The notes: generated by a model from the letters alone, not told the origin. Counted from the stretch's first letter, positions 35,932 through 46,807 are shown. The stretch is DNA of 64,000 nt from JBFYTX01 sp963739515 (GCA_963739515.1 CAVUAO010000002.1:1-64000), one strand, 5' to 3'. Numbers and translations: made by a program.

Positions 35932-37452
35932 CTACTCTGATTCTTTCTCTTTCAATTGCGGGAACAGTATGACCTCCCGTATCGATTGCTGGTTGGTGAT
36001 GAGCATGACCAGCCTGTCGATGCCCACGCCGAGGCCGCCGGTCGGCGGCATGCCGTACTCCAGCGCCGTGAGAAAGTCCTCGTCGATCATCCACTGCTCG
36101 GGGTCGTTGCCGTGCCGCTCTTTCATCTGCTCCTCGAAGCGTTTCCGCTGCTCGATGGGGTCGTTGAGCTCGCTGTAGGCGTTGCCCAGTTCGATGCTGC
36201 CGCCCGCGTAGGCTTGGAAGCGTTCCGCCACCCTTTCCTCGCCGGGCTTGGTCTTGGCCAGCGGCGACATGGAGACGGGATAATCAAAGACGATGGTGGG
36301 CTGGATGAGCTTTGGCCTGACGAACGTCTTGAGGAGCTCGTCGACCAGCTTGGCCCAGTTGTAGTCGGGGTCGGCCTCCATATTGAGCGAACGCATCCTT
36401 TCCCGCAGACCGCTGGCGGTGGGATATATCACGAAGTCGATGCCGCTGTACTCTTTGACGGCGTCCCGCAAAGTGATGCGACGCCACGGCGGCTTCAGGT
36501 TGATGACATTATCCCCGTATTTTATCTCCATCGTGCCCATAACCTGCTGGCTGACCCCGGAAATCATTTCTTCCAGCATTTTCATCACGTCGGTGTAGTC
36601 GGCGTAAGCCTGATAGCTTTCCAGCATGGTGAACTCCGGCGAGTGGGTGGTGGAGATGCCTTCGTTGCGGAAAATCCTGCCTATTTCGTATACTCTATCG
36701 AACCCGCCGACGATCAGCCTTTTAAGATGGAGCTCCGTGGCGATACGCAGGTAAAAGTCCTGGTCGAGGGCGTTGTGGTGGGTAACGAAAGGCGTCGCCA
36801 GGGCGCCACCGGCCGATGGCTGGAAGACCGGCGTCTCCACCTCGATAAAGCCATGCTGGTCGAGGAACTGGCGTACCGACGATATGATTCTGCTGCGCGT
36901 TTTAAAGATATTCTTGACCTCGTCATTGGCAATGAGGTCGATGTAGCGCTGGCGGTACCTGGTATCGGTGTCGCTGAGGCCGTGCCACTTTTCCGGCAGC
37001 GGCAGGAGCGACTTGGACAACATTATGAACTCCTGAACGGCAATAGTGGGTTCTTGTGTTTTGGTACGGAAAAGTCGGCCACTTGCCCCGATGAAGTCAC
37101 CAACATCAATGTCTTTGAGCAATTCGACTAGCGATGGATTTAGACGGTCGCCGAAGAGTAGTTGAATTTTGCCGGATACGTCACGCAAGTCTACAAACAC
37201 GATTTTCCCCATACTGCGTTTGGCGATAATGCGTCCGGCGATACTGGTTAGAGGATTTTCGTCCAAGAGATTTCTGACAGAAACTTGCGGTGTCCCGACA
37301 CTCTTAGCTTCATAATCTTTGAGAAGGTTTACCGCTTCTTGCGCAGTATGTGTCCGCTCGAAACGGTGGGGGTAGGGGTCGATGCCCTGTGCCCGCATCT
37401 TCTCCAGCTTTTGCCTTCTCTGTTCATTGATGTCTTCCAGTCTCGATGGCAT
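35932..37452 (-). CDS. lysS: Lysyl-tRNA synthetase, class II
   Basis: 506 residues, full length. N-terminal OB-fold anticodon-binding domain ('SIAGRIIAKRSMGKIVFVDLRDVSGKIQLLF'), then the class II core: motif 1 'IISSVRQFLDQHGFIEVETPVFQPSAGGA', motif 2 'RVYEIGRIFRNEGISTTHSPEFTMLE', motif 3 'GLGVGIDRLVMLITNQQSIREVILFP'. Charges tRNA-Lys. Convergent with plsY, with a 14-base gap between stops. Confidence 0.97.
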   Translation of the reverse strand: MPSRLEDINEQRRQKLEKMRAQGIDPYPHRFERTHTAQEAVNLLKDYEAKSVGTPQVSVRNLLDENPLTSIAGRIIAKRSMGKIVFVDLRDVSGKIQLLFGDRLNPSLVELLKDIDVGDFIGASGRLFRTKTQEPTIAVQEFIMLSKSLLPLPEKWHGLSDTDTRYRQRYIDLIANDEVKNIFKTRSRIISSVRQFLDQHGFIEVETPVFQPSAGGALATPFVTHHNALDQDFYLRIATELHLKRLIVGGFDRVYEIGRIFRNEGISTTHSPEFTMLESYQAYADYTDVMKMLEEMISGVSQQVMGTMEIKYGDNVINLKPPWRRITLRDAVKEYSGIDFVIYPTASGLRERMRSLNMEADPDYNWAKLVDELLKTFVRPKLIQPTIVFDYPVSMSPLAKTKPGEERVAERFQAYAGGSIELGNAYSELNDPIEQRKRFEEQMKERHGNDPEQWMIDEDFLTALEYGMPPTGGLGVGIDRLVMLITNQQSIREVILFPQLKEKESE

Positions 37453-37550
37453 ATTTACCTGCGCAAATTATAAATTTTTCAAACGCGTGTTATGACTAAT
37501 TATATGTCATCCGCGTATTACGGTAAAGGGGTAAGTGACGATTTTTTATG

Positions 37551-37630
37551 ACCTCACCCCCTTTATCCCCTCTCCTGTTAGGAGAGGGGAAAATTAAAAA
37601 AGAGGGGTTTCGCCCCTCTTAAACGCCCCG
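37551..37630. repeat. Dispersed two-hairpin GC-rich repeat
   Basis: Copy between lysS and recO. Hairpin 1 CCCCTCTCC/GGAGAGGGG with a short TGTTA-like loop, A-rich spacer, hairpin 2 AGAGGGG/CCCCTCT, ending TTAAACGCCCCG. Confidence 0.8.
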
Positions 37631-37669
37631 TTTTTGTCATTCGTTCGTGAGTATGAGGCTCAATAGTTG

Positions 37670-38449
37670 TTAGCGATGCAGGTGTATCCTCTGCTCTTTT
37701 AACGTATCCAGCCAGGCGGCGGATTTCACGTCCCTTTCCAGCAGGTACTTGATATAACCGCTGATGACGTTCTCTATCTCGTCGTTAAGCGAGCTGTCGA
37801 TATTAAGTCGGCTTAACTCGGCATAATCAGTACTCTGTAAGAGTCGCAGGACCTTCTGGGCGTTAACGGATAAAGGATATGAGAACGATTGATTAAGATT
37901 ACAGTCCGGGCAGAGCATGCCCCCGGCGGCAGGACTGAAATAGTTAATCGTCTGTTCCAGTTTTTTATGGCAGATAACACATTCTTTAAGCTGAGGCCGG
38001 TAGCCGGCGCATTCCAGCAGATTTACCTCGAAGTACCGCAAAACAAGCTCCTTATTTTCGGACTGGGTAAGCCTTTCCAGCGTCTCCAGCGTTAGCCGGA
38101 AAAGCGGAGGATTTTCCTGGTGCTCCGCCGTGAACTGGTGGACGAGCTCGACGGCGTAGAGTCCGCAGGAGGTCAGCCAGAGGTCGTTCCTCAGCGGCAG
38201 GAAAGCGTTGATGGTCTGGGCGCCGGTGATGGTGTCGATGCTGCCGCGTCCCCGCGAGAAAGATACGGCGCTGTAGGTAAGCAGTTCGAGGTGGCCGGCC
38301 ATCTTGCTCCTGGGCTTACGCAGGCTTTTGGCGAAGCCCTGTATCTTGCCGAGGTGGGGGGTAAAGAAGGTGAGGATGCTGTCCGCCTCGCCGAGCTTGG
38401 TCTTCTTGATGACGATGGCTTCCGTCTGATATTCACGCGGGTCTGGCAT
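37670..38449 (-). CDS. recO: DNA repair protein RecO
   Basis: 259 residues. N-terminal OB fold ('TEAIVIKKTKLGEADSILTFFTPHLGKIQGFAKSLRKPRSKMAGHLELL') followed by the helical domain with a zinc-binding Cys set 'CVICHKKLEQ ... LCPDC'. Mediates RecA loading in the RecFOR pathway. RecR is encoded 0.9 kb upstream on the same strand. Five bases separate it from the methyltransferase gene in front. Confidence 0.93.
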   Translation of the reverse strand: MPDPREYQTEAIVIKKTKLGEADSILTFFTPHLGKIQGFAKSLRKPRSKMAGHLELLTYSAVSFSRGRGSIDTITGAQTINAFLPLRNDLWLTSCGLYAVELVHQFTAEHQENPPLFRLTLETLERLTQSENKELVLRYFEVNLLECAGYRPQLKECVICHKKLEQTINYFSPAAGGMLCPDCNLNQSFSYPLSVNAQKVLRLLQSTDYAELSRLNIDSSLNDEIENVISGYIKYLLERDVKSAAWLDTLKEQRIHLHR

Positions 38450-38454
38450 TTTTT

Positions 38455-39264
38455 TTACTTCTTTTCGGCGATGAAAATCATCTCCGGAGAATCGCTGGAA
38501 AAAGCCGACCTGTCAAAATCCCCGAACAAGTCGACGACTCTGAACCCGCTTAGTTCCAGCAGGTGTTCCATCTCGTAGCGGAAGTAATAGCGCATGGGGA
38601 AGGATTGCACGAGCCTGTCCGTTATGCCTTCCGGGCGGGAAACATAGTAAATTAGCTCGATATCGTTATACTGCTGCTCGCGGTGATAGGCCGCCGTGCG
38701 GTTGGCCCGCCTGAACTTTCGCCCGTCGGGCAGCGTTGTCTCCGGCGTGTCTTCTTTTTCCGCCATGTATTCAGGGTTAGGAACTAATCTGGCTGGATTA
38801 GGATTAAAGACGTCGATGATAATGAGACCCTTTGGCATAATGTGCTTATGAATACACGCCAGGCAGGCCTTTTGTTCCTTAACGGTGATAAGGTGCTGGA
38901 ACGCCCGGAAGGGTATTGTTATCAGCGCATATTTCTCCCCGGTTTTAAAGTCGGTCATGTTGCCCTGAATCAGCTTAACGCGTCTTTGTACTTCTTCAGG
39001 CTGTTTTCCCAGTTTTTCCCGGCATTTGTTAAGCATAAAAGCGGAGAGGTCTAGACCGGTTATCTCACTGCCTGCCGCCGCGGTGGGGATAAGGACGCGC
39101 CCTGTGCCGCAGCCCAGTTCCAGCGTGCGGCCGCCGGACTTTTTAGAATATTCGATAAAAAATTCGATATCTTTCTTACGAACACGATTATAGGTGGCGT
39201 CGTAATATTCGGCAACGAATTCGTGTAGCTCGTAGCCACCGAATTGGCTGTTCATTTCTCTCAT
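38455..39264 (-). CDS. SAM-dependent methyltransferase
   Basis: 269 residues, class I fold. Motif I 'TLELGCGTGRVLIPTAAAGSEITGLDLS' binds SAM; 'IQGNMTDF' and 'YALITIPFRAFQHL' follow, then the late strands. It is a small-molecule methyltransferase type (Methyltransf_25/11). The position between recR and recO gives no hint of substrate. Confidence 0.82.
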   Translation of the reverse strand: MREMNSQFGGYELHEFVAEYYDATYNRVRKKDIEFFIEYSKKSGGRTLELGCGTGRVLIPTAAAGSEITGLDLSAFMLNKCREKLGKQPEEVQRRVKLIQGNMTDFKTGEKYALITIPFRAFQHLITVKEQKACLACIHKHIMPKGLIIIDVFNPNPARLVPNPEYMAEKEDTPETTLPDGRKFRRANRTAAYHREQQYNDIELIYYVSRPEGITDRLVQSFPMRYYFRYEMEHLLELSGFRVVDLFGDFDRSAFSSDSPEMIFIAEKK

Positions 39265-39372
39265 CTTACCCCCTGTGTCCCCTTCAGGGAAAGCCCTTCA
39301 GGATGAACCCCTCTCCTTCAAAGGAGAGGGGGAAGAAGAGAAAGAGGGGCGGAGCCCCTCCTAGATGCCCCC
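39265..39372. repeat. Dispersed two-hairpin GC-rich repeat
   Basis: Copy between the methyltransferase and recR genes, carrying a small extra CTTCAGG/CCTTCAGG duplication before hairpin 1 (CCTCTCC/GGAGAGG) and ending CTAGATGCCCCCG. Confidence 0.75.
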
Positions 39373-39386
39373 GTATTAAGGATGTC

Positions 39387-40001
39387 CTAAAACTCCTGCC
39401 GTCCCTCCAGCGCCCTCGTCAGCGTGACATCGTCGGCGTACTCGAGCTCGGTCCCGAAGGGCAGGCCGCGGGCCAGGCGCGTGACTTTAACGCCGAGGGG
39501 GGCGATAACGCGGCTCAGGTACATGGCGGTCTGCTCGCCTTCCATGTTGGTGTTCGTCGCCAGGATGACCTCTTTCACCGTGTTATGTTGAAATCGCTCC
39601 AAGAGTTCCTTAATTCTGATATTGTCCACGCCGATGCCCTCGGTAGGCGATATTGCCCCGTGGAGGACGTGATAGAGTCCTCTATAAGCGCCCGTGTGTT
39701 CCAGCGCCAGGATGTCCTGCGGCTGCTCGACGATACATATCTGGCTCATATCCCGCTGGCCATTGCGGCAGATAGGGCAGGGGTCGCTCTCCGTGACGTT
39801 GCAGCACACCGAGCAGATATTGACCCTCTGCTTTAACGATATCAGCGCCTCGGCCAGGGCTTTAGATTTTTCCTCCGGCGAGCGCAGGAGGTGGAAGGTG
39901 ATGCGCTGGGCGCTCTTGGGCCCGATGCCCGGCAGCTTGCTGAACTCCTGGACCAGTCGGCCGATGGCGTCGTTAGCGGGGATGGGGTCCTGTTTCGACA
40001 A
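39387..40001 (-). CDS. recR: Recombination protein RecR
   Basis: 204 residues, full length. HhH region 'LPGIGPKSAQRITFHLL', C4 zinc finger 'CSVCCNVTESDPCPIC', Toprim domain 'QICIVEQPQDILALEHTGAYRGLYHVLHGAISP', and the C-terminal 'LARGLPFGTELEYADDVTLTRAL'. Part of the common dnaX-ybaB-recR cluster. Confidence 0.97.
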   Translation of the reverse strand: MSKQDPIPANDAIGRLVQEFSKLPGIGPKSAQRITFHLLRSPEEKSKALAEALISLKQRVNICSVCCNVTESDPCPICRNGQRDMSQICIVEQPQDILALEHTGAYRGLYHVLHGAISPTEGIGVDNIRIKELLERFQHNTVKEVILATNTNMEGEQTAMYLSRVIAPLGVKVTRLARGLPFGTELEYADDVTLTRALEGRQEF

Positions 40002-40013
40002 GTAATTCTCCTT

Positions 40014-40315
40014 CTACATCAGCCCTGGTATCTTCAGCCCTCCGGTCAGCCCGCCCATTTTTTTCGCGGCGGCTTCCTGCGCTTTGACCTGGGCTTCTTT
40101 GACAGCGCTCAGCACCATGTCCTCGAGCATTTCGACGTCTTCCGGGTTGACCACTTCCCTGGCTATTTTTACTGACAATATCTGCTGCTGCCCGTTCATG
40201 GTAACGGTAACGGCGCCGCCTCCGGAACTCGCCTCAACCACAAGGTTAGTGAGCTCCTTCTGGGCTTTAAGAAGCTGCGCCTGGAGTTTCTGGGCTTGCT
40301 GCATCATGTATTTGT

Positions 40316-40319
<4 letters not shown>
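40014..40319 (-). CDS. YbaB/EbfC nucleoid-associated protein
   Basis: 101 residues, standard size. N-terminal helix 'QKLQAQLLKAQKELTNLVVEASSGGGAVTVTMNGQQQILSVKIA' type, then the conserved 'DVEMLEDMVLSAVKEAQVKAQE'. DNA-binding dimer. Its ATG overlaps the dnaX stop by four bases (ATGA), so translation is coupled; recR follows after 12 bases. Confidence 0.95.
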
Positions 40320-41932
<1,613 letters not shown>

Positions 41933-42013
41933 GACCCCTCTATTATACCCTAAAAAGGCACATTACCCAAGAAAATTTATAGGCTTTTCCTCTTTGAAAA
42001 TATAACATTTTTA

Positions 42014-42124
42014 ACCTCACCCCCTTAATCCCCCTCTCCAGCCGCAAACATCAGAGAAACCAGTTTTCAACTGGCTGGAGAGGGGGAGAAAAAGAAAGAG
42101 GGGCGCAGTTTGACGACACGGGGC
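42014..42124. repeat. Dispersed GC-rich repeat, long-loop form
   Basis: Starts ACCTCACCCCCTTAATCC. Hairpin 1 is extended: CTCTCCAGCC pairs with GGCTGGAGAG around a ~30-base loop with an inner AACCAGTTTTCAACTGG-like stem; then AGAAAGAGGGG. The second hairpin is degraded. Confidence 0.75.
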
Positions 42125-42159
42125 TTAACTAATATAATGCAAGTTACTGTGATACACAG

Positions 42160-43050
42160 ATGAGATATTTAAAAGTGAAAAACTTTAGATTATCTGTTTT
42201 GGTCATTTTATCTCTAATACTGACGTGGGAAATAGCCGTTCTCTTGTTTCTGCCCGGGTGCTTTCGGGGAATTTCGGCGGATTACGCTGATCCGGCATGG
42301 TCACCGGATGGAACTAAAATTGCTTTTGCTATACGATATCGTATTTATGATATCTATGTTATGAACGCTGACGGCAGTAATATTATCAGACTTACTGACA
42401 CTCCTAAAGACGATTGGGGGCCTAAATGGTCGCCTGATGGCACCAAGATTGTTTACAGATATGGTAATTTGCCTTGGCCGGTACCTTCAGAATCTTCTAT
42501 CTATATCATGAATGCCGATGGCAGTAACCAGACCAGAATTACTTTCACCGATGTTGATGATGACCCAGCTTGGTCGCCGGACGGAACAAAGATAGTATTC
42601 AGCTCTAGCCGGGCTGGCGGCAGTCAGATTTACATCATGAATGCCGATGGGAGTAACCAAATTAGAGTAACCAATGATTCTTTTTGGGATGAACATCCAA
42701 GTTGGTCGCCGGATGGAAAGAAAATAGTATTTAAATCTCGCCGGGATGTTGGCTCTGGAATTTATATCATTGATATCGATGGGAGTAACGAGATTAATCT
42801 TACGGACAATAGTTTTGATGATGCGCCCGCTTGGTCGCCCGATGGCGCCAAGATAGCCTTCACCTCAATCCGTGATAGTAAATCTGGGATTTACATTATG
42901 AATAATGACGGTAGTAATCAACATAGCATCCTACTTAATTCTAACGACCCCGCTTGGTCGTCCGATGGCAATAAGATAGCCTTTATTAGTGGCTATGATA
43001 TCTACGTTATGAATAGTGATGGAAGTGGTCTAAAGAGACTTACACATTGA
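42160..43050 (+). CDS. TolB-like beta-propeller lipoprotein (PD40 repeats)
   Basis: 296 residues. The N-terminal hydrophobic signal ends in 'LPGC' (C34), a lipobox, so it is probably membrane-anchored outside. The rest is six WD40-like PD40/TolB repeats, each with 'AWSPDGTKIAF' and 'IYIMNADGSNQ.R.T' elements, about 40-45 residues per blade, giving a six-bladed propeller. It may bind or scaffold envelope proteins. No pal or tol partners nearby. AT-richer than its neighbours. Confidence 0.85.
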   Translation: MRYLKVKNFRLSVLVILSLILTWEIAVLLFLPGCFRGISADYADPAWSPDGTKIAFAIRYRIYDIYVMNADGSNIIRLTDTPKDDWGPKWSPDGTKIVYRYGNLPWPVPSESSIYIMNADGSNQTRITFTDVDDDPAWSPDGTKIVFSSSRAGGSQIYIMNADGSNQIRVTNDSFWDEHPSWSPDGKKIVFKSRRDVGSGIYIIDIDGSNEINLTDNSFDDAPAWSPDGAKIAFTSIRDSKSGIYIMNNDGSNQHSILLNSNDPAWSSDGNKIAFISGYDIYVMNSDGSGLKRLTH

Positions 43051-43085
43051 TCTTTAAGTTCAAATGAGGGACATTTATTTAAGAA

Positions 43086-43108
43086 AGAGGGGGCTTTCCG
43101 CCCCCTCT
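43086..43108 (+). terminator. Terminator-like hairpin between convergent genes
   Basis: AGAGGGGGC (43086-43094) pairs with GCCCCCTCT (43100-43108). It lies between the propeller gene and the first CetZ-like gene and could end both. It resembles hairpin 2 of the dispersed repeat. Confidence 0.6.
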
Positions 43109-43140
43109 CGTTAACTAACCGCTGATTACTGATGGTTATT

Positions 43141-44313
43141 TTATAATAGTGACGGAATGTCCTTGGAGACCTCTTCCAGCGCGCGGAGCTTGTCCTCCGT
43201 CTCTTCCTGCCGTTTCTTGAACTCCGGGATAAGGTCGGTGGATTTCAGGTAGTAGTCGCGCACCTTTTCCACGTCGCTGAGCTCGGAGAGCAGCACGGTC
43301 ACGTCCACCATGCCCCTCTCGCGGGGGTAGTCGCCGTTGCGGATGATGGCCTCGGGGGCAATGTCCCGCATGTAGTCGCCGATTTCCTTGACCATGTCCA
43401 TGTTCATTTCCTTGGCGGGGCCGGAGACCAGGTATAAAGCCCGCCGGGAATCGGCCGGATTGCACTTGAGCGAAAGCTCGCTGATGGCTTCGTCCATGGC
43501 CTGGATGCCCTTCTGGATTTCGGTGCCCTTCTTGCGGAAATCGCTCCTCAGTTCCGGTAATTTGAACAACGGCGCAGAGGTCTTGCCGTAGCCGATGACC
43601 GTCCAGCCGACGACCGTCTGGATGATGTCCCCCGCGTCGAGCAGCTTGGCGCCGATATATCTCGCTTTTTTCTCTTCACCCGCGCAAAGCAGGTTATAGA
43701 ACGGCTCGACGATCATATTGTTGATTTTGGTAAGGTTGGTCTGGATGGATGAATCTTTTCTCACGTATCTCTGGTTATCGACGAGGAACACGGCGTCGGC
43801 GATGGAGTAGCAGGACTTGAGGCAGGTGGCGACGTTGAACATGGTCCTTTCCTCGGTGGTTTCTTCGTGCTCGAAGGGCAGGACAATCAGGTTCCATATC
43901 GGCTTATCGATGTAGCGCTCTTTCAGGTGCTGCGTGACGATGGAAATAGCGCCGGAACCGGTGCCGCCCGCCGACCCCGCGATGAGCAGGAAGGCATCCG
44001 TTTCAAAGAACCTCTTCGTAGTGCGGATGGCGTCCACGATTTTATCGGCGTCTTCCTTGGCTATCTCGGCGCCCAGCTCGTTAATTTTGCCCACGCCATG
44101 GCCGCCGGTCTTGCGGCTCCCGATGAGGATGCGGTGGCGGTGGTCATTGCCAATGCTGGTCAACCCGCTTAAGTCGGCGGCGTCTGTGTTCACCGCAAAG
44201 CAGCCGGTGACGATGGTCATACCGCGCCGGCCGTGGGCTCTCGAGTTAAGTCGGGCGAACTCGTCGGCGATTCTGCCGCCGCATTGACCCAGTCCCACAA
44301 CTACTAATTTCAT
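43141..44313 (-). CDS. CetZ/FtsZ-like tubulin-superfamily GTPase (paralog A)
   Basis: 390 residues. N-terminal nucleotide loop 'VVVGLGQCGGRIADEFARLN', the tubulin/FtsZ signature 'GSAGGTGSGA' at 113-122 (G116-G121 as GGTGSG), and a T7-loop-like 'LLDAGDI' with D226-x-x-D229 matching the catalytic DxxD of FtsZ NxDxxD. The start resembles archaeal CetZ ('GFGQAGGK') more than FtsZ. Likely forms GTP-dependent filaments in the cytoplasm. Paralog B lies 3.2 kb away with the same length and motifs. The C-terminal Glu/Lys-rich helix (about residues 350-385) is a candidate partner-binding tail. It is not the division ftsZ: no dcw genes are nearby. Confidence 0.82.
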   Translation of the reverse strand: MKLVVVGLGQCGGRIADEFARLNSRAHGRRGMTIVTGCFAVNTDAADLSGLTSIGNDHRHRILIGSRKTGGHGVGKINELGAEIAKEDADKIVDAIRTTKRFFETDAFLLIAGSAGGTGSGAISIVTQHLKERYIDKPIWNLIVLPFEHEETTEERTMFNVATCLKSCYSIADAVFLVDNQRYVRKDSSIQTNLTKINNMIVEPFYNLLCAGEEKKARYIGAKLLDAGDIIQTVVGWTVIGYGKTSAPLFKLPELRSDFRKKGTEIQKGIQAMDEAISELSLKCNPADSRRALYLVSGPAKEMNMDMVKEIGDYMRDIAPEAIIRNGDYPRERGMVDVTVLLSELSDVEKVRDYYLKSTDLIPEFKKRQEETEDKLRALEEVSKDIPSLL

Positions 44314-44349
44314 TTTGCACCTCGATTACAAATATAATGCCTTCTGTAT

Positions 44350-44377
44350 TTTTAACATACGGAGACTGCGTTGTCAA
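44350..44377 (-). promoter_or_regulatory. Candidate promoter for CetZ-like paralog A
   Basis: On the - strand TTGACA (44372-44377) followed by a 16-base spacer and TTAAAA (44350-44355), about 37 bases before the start codon. Confidence 0.45.
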
Positions 44378-44472
44378 TCTTTAGTTTAGTGACTTTAGTA
44401 ATATATTTTTGTACTATTGTCCAAAAATGTAAGAAATCAGGGGTATATTTAATAAAAAAGCTGGTTGCTTTA

Positions 44473-44501
44473 TTGAAAAACCTTGAAGTGTCTAATATAA
44501 T
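44473..44501 (+). promoter_or_regulatory. Promoter for the large coiled-coil gene
   Basis: TTGAAA (44473-44478), a 17-base spacer and a perfect TATAAT (44496-44501), 33 bases before the ATG at 44535. Confidence 0.7.
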
Positions 44502-44534
44502 AGGGGGGCGCTGATTATCAGGGAGGTTGGGCTG

Positions 44535-46724
44535 ATGTCTCCTGAGACTACACAGGATGTTGAAGGCAATATCTCCGATTTTGAAAAGGCGGTAGCCAGG
44601 GCTGAGGCGTTAAGCCGGGCGGCCCGGCAGGCGGCCGGCGCATCGACCAAGTCCGCTATCGAAGCGGCTCACCGCGCCGAGCAGATAGGCAGGGAAGCCC
44701 GGGAAGCCGCCGATGCCGCCGTCAAAACCGCCCAGGAAGCCGTCGCCCGCGCCGAGAAGATCAGCCGTGAGGCCAAGGATTCCTCCGAAGCCGTCATCAA
44801 AGCCGCCCGCGAAGCTATCAGCCGGGCGGAGGAAGTTGCCAGCCGACCTAAAGCCACCACGGCATCGATAGCCGCGGCTTTCGAAGAAGCTATCGCCCGC
44901 GCCGAGAAGTCCAGCGTTGAGGCGATGCACGCCGCGGAATCGGCGGTGATGATGTCCCAGGAAGGGCTCAGCCGCATCGATGCAATGAGTCGCGAGGCTA
45001 GTAAAACGGCGGAGTCGGCTCAAGAGGCATCGCAGGAAGCTATCAGCCTGGCGGAGACGGCGGTCAAGACGGCTAAGGAATCAGCGGAAGAATCGATTAA
45101 AGCCACCCGGGAAGCCACCTTAAGGGCGGATAAATCAGCTCGCGAAGCCAAGGAAGCCGCCGATACGGCAAATAAAGCCGCCAAGGAGACCGTGCTGCGG
45201 GCGGAGAGGGCCAGTAAATCGACCCGCGAAGCCGCGGATATTTCCGCCAGGGCGGCGGAGGAAGCGGCCACCCGCGCCGAAACCATCAGCAAGGTCGCCA
45301 GGGAAGTCGCCGACGCCGCTCAGAGGTCGTCGCAGGAGACCCTTACCAAGATAGAAGCCAGCAACCGCGAAGCCCGGCAGGTCACCGACGCGTTACAAAA
45401 AGCGTCCCAGGAAACAATGCGCCGGGCGGAAGCCATCGTCGAAGAGACCAAGGCCATCACGGACGCCGCGATAAAGCTGTCCAAGGAAGCCTCGGCCGCC
45501 TCGGTCAAGGCATCCCGCGATGCCACGTCCCGGGCGGAATCTGTCGGCAAGGAAGCTAAAGAAAATGCCGCCGTGGCTGCCGGGGAATTCAAGGAAGCGG
45601 TGGCGATGATTGAGCGGATTACCCGGGAAACCAAAGAAGCCGCAGAAACCACCATCAAAGATATTCAGGCATCGGTAGCCCAGGCGACCGAAGAAGGCAA
45701 GCAGACGATGGCGGTCGCCCAGGCTTCCGCCCAAGCTGCCCGCAAGGCCGCCGAGGCATCGGCGAGGGCGGCGCAGGAAGCCGCCAATCAAGCGCTGGAA
45801 GAATCCAGAGAGGCTATCGCCGGGGCGGAGGCTATCGGTAAAGAGACCCGGGAGATGGTCGAAGCCTCCACCAACGAGTTTCGCGAGACGGTCGCCCGCA
45901 TGGAAGAGATTACCCGCGTGGCTAAAGAAGCCGCCGAAGCGTCGGCTAAAGCCGCGCAGGATGCTATTTCGTCGTCGATCCAACAGTCTGAGAAAGCGGT
46001 CGCTAAAGCTGAAGAATTGAACCGCACGGCGAGAGAGGCGTCTGAAGCTTCGTTCGAAGCCGTTAAGGAAGCCATCGAAGCCGCCACGGCCCGCGCCAGC
46101 GAGTCCGCCGCGGCTTCACAGCAGGAAATCCAGGCGGCGTTAGCCCGGGCGGAGCAGGTCAGCCGCGAAACCAAGGAAGCCGCGCAGGCTGCGGTCAAGA
46201 CCGCTCGGGAAGTCACCGGGACACTCATTAAAGCCGCCCGGGAATCAGCAGAGAGGACGGTAAAAGCGGTCAAAGAAGCCACAGAAGCCTCGGCCAGGGT
46301 TGCCCGGGAGGCAGCCGGGGTCTCCATTACCGCCTTCAGGGAGGCTATCAGCCGCGCCGAGGCCACCGGTCAGGTCGCCCGGGAAACGGCCGAGGCGTCG
46401 CTGAAGGCTTATCAGGCGACCATCCACCAGGGACGCATGGACGGGGAAGATGAGGAGTCCGGAGAAGTTCTCGAAGTGGAAAAGTCGGCAGTCGCCCGGG
46501 CGGGAGAAACCGAGGAAGAGACCTCCGAAGCCGCCATCGAGAACATGAAGCAGGCTCTGGAGAAGGCGGGTAAAACCGGCCAGGAGCCCAGGGAGCTCAA
46601 TAAGGAAACCAGAGGTAAAATGGAATCCCGCCTTGAGTCTTTAGCCAAGATGTATGAGACCAAGAGGAACGAGCAGGTAAAAAAGGACGATAACGCGGAT
46701 AAAGCCGATGAGGATAAGGATTGA
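44535..46724 (+). CDS. Large alanine-rich repetitive coiled-coil protein
   Basis: 729 residues, almost wholly helical: about 24-27-residue units of the form 'REA.EAA.AA.KAA.EA..RAE.IS' repeated more than twenty times from about residue 12 to 640, followed by a polar Glu/Lys tail ending 'DNADKADEDKD'. No signal peptide or TM segment, Cys or Pro in the repeat part. The composition and repeat length suggest a long rod, perhaps with hendecad (11-residue) phasing. It is encoded between and opposite to two CetZ-like genes; a filament crosslinker, adaptor or membrane-surface scaffold is a reasonable guess. Good GGGAGG site before the ATG. No named family known to me. Confidence 0.75.
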   Translation: MSPETTQDVEGNISDFEKAVARAEALSRAARQAAGASTKSAIEAAHRAEQIGREAREAADAAVKTAQEAVARAEKISREAKDSSEAVIKAAREAISRAEEVASRPKATTASIAAAFEEAIARAEKSSVEAMHAAESAVMMSQEGLSRIDAMSREASKTAESAQEASQEAISLAETAVKTAKESAEESIKATREATLRADKSAREAKEAADTANKAAKETVLRAERASKSTREAADISARAAEEAATRAETISKVAREVADAAQRSSQETLTKIEASNREARQVTDALQKASQETMRRAEAIVEETKAITDAAIKLSKEASAASVKASRDATSRAESVGKEAKENAAVAAGEFKEAVAMIERITRETKEAAETTIKDIQASVAQATEEGKQTMAVAQASAQAARKAAEASARAAQEAANQALEESREAIAGAEAIGKETREMVEASTNEFRETVARMEEITRVAKEAAEASAKAAQDAISSSIQQSEKAVAKAEELNRTAREASEASFEAVKEAIEAATARASESAAASQQEIQAALARAEQVSRETKEAAQAAVKTAREVTGTLIKAARESAERTVKAVKEATEASARVAREAAGVSITAFREAISRAEATGQVARETAEASLKAYQATIHQGRMDGEDEESGEVLEVEKSAVARAGETEEETSEAAIENMKQALEKAGKTGQEPRELNKETRGKMESRLESLAKMYETKRNEQVKKDDNADKADEDKD

Positions 46725-46727
46725 CCG

Positions 46728-46752
46728 GCCGTTTTGGGCGGTCTTTTGGCGG
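46728..46752 (+). terminator. Intrinsic terminator after the large coiled-coil gene
   Basis: GACCGGCC/GGGCGGTC stem (one mismatch) with a GTTTT loop, then CTTTTGG, four bases after the stop codon. Confidence 0.5.
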
Positions 46753-46807
46753 TAAAACAGGTATGTAAAGGTTACCGGAAACAGACATAAAATGGTAGGA
46801 AAATCGT

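Noticed and set aside
35956..37131. 391-codon + strand frame opposite lysS
   Set aside because: Antisense shadow of a full-length lysS with all class II motifs.
43141..44313. Calling this gene the cell-division ftsZ
   Set aside because: The N-terminal motif is CetZ-like, a paralog sits nearby and there are no dcw-cluster genes around it.
44610..45023. Long - strand open frames inside the 729-residue coiled-coil gene
   Set aside because: They are shadows produced by the Ala/Glu/Arg-rich repeat codons; no ribosome-binding site and the + strand frame is complete with promoter and terminator.
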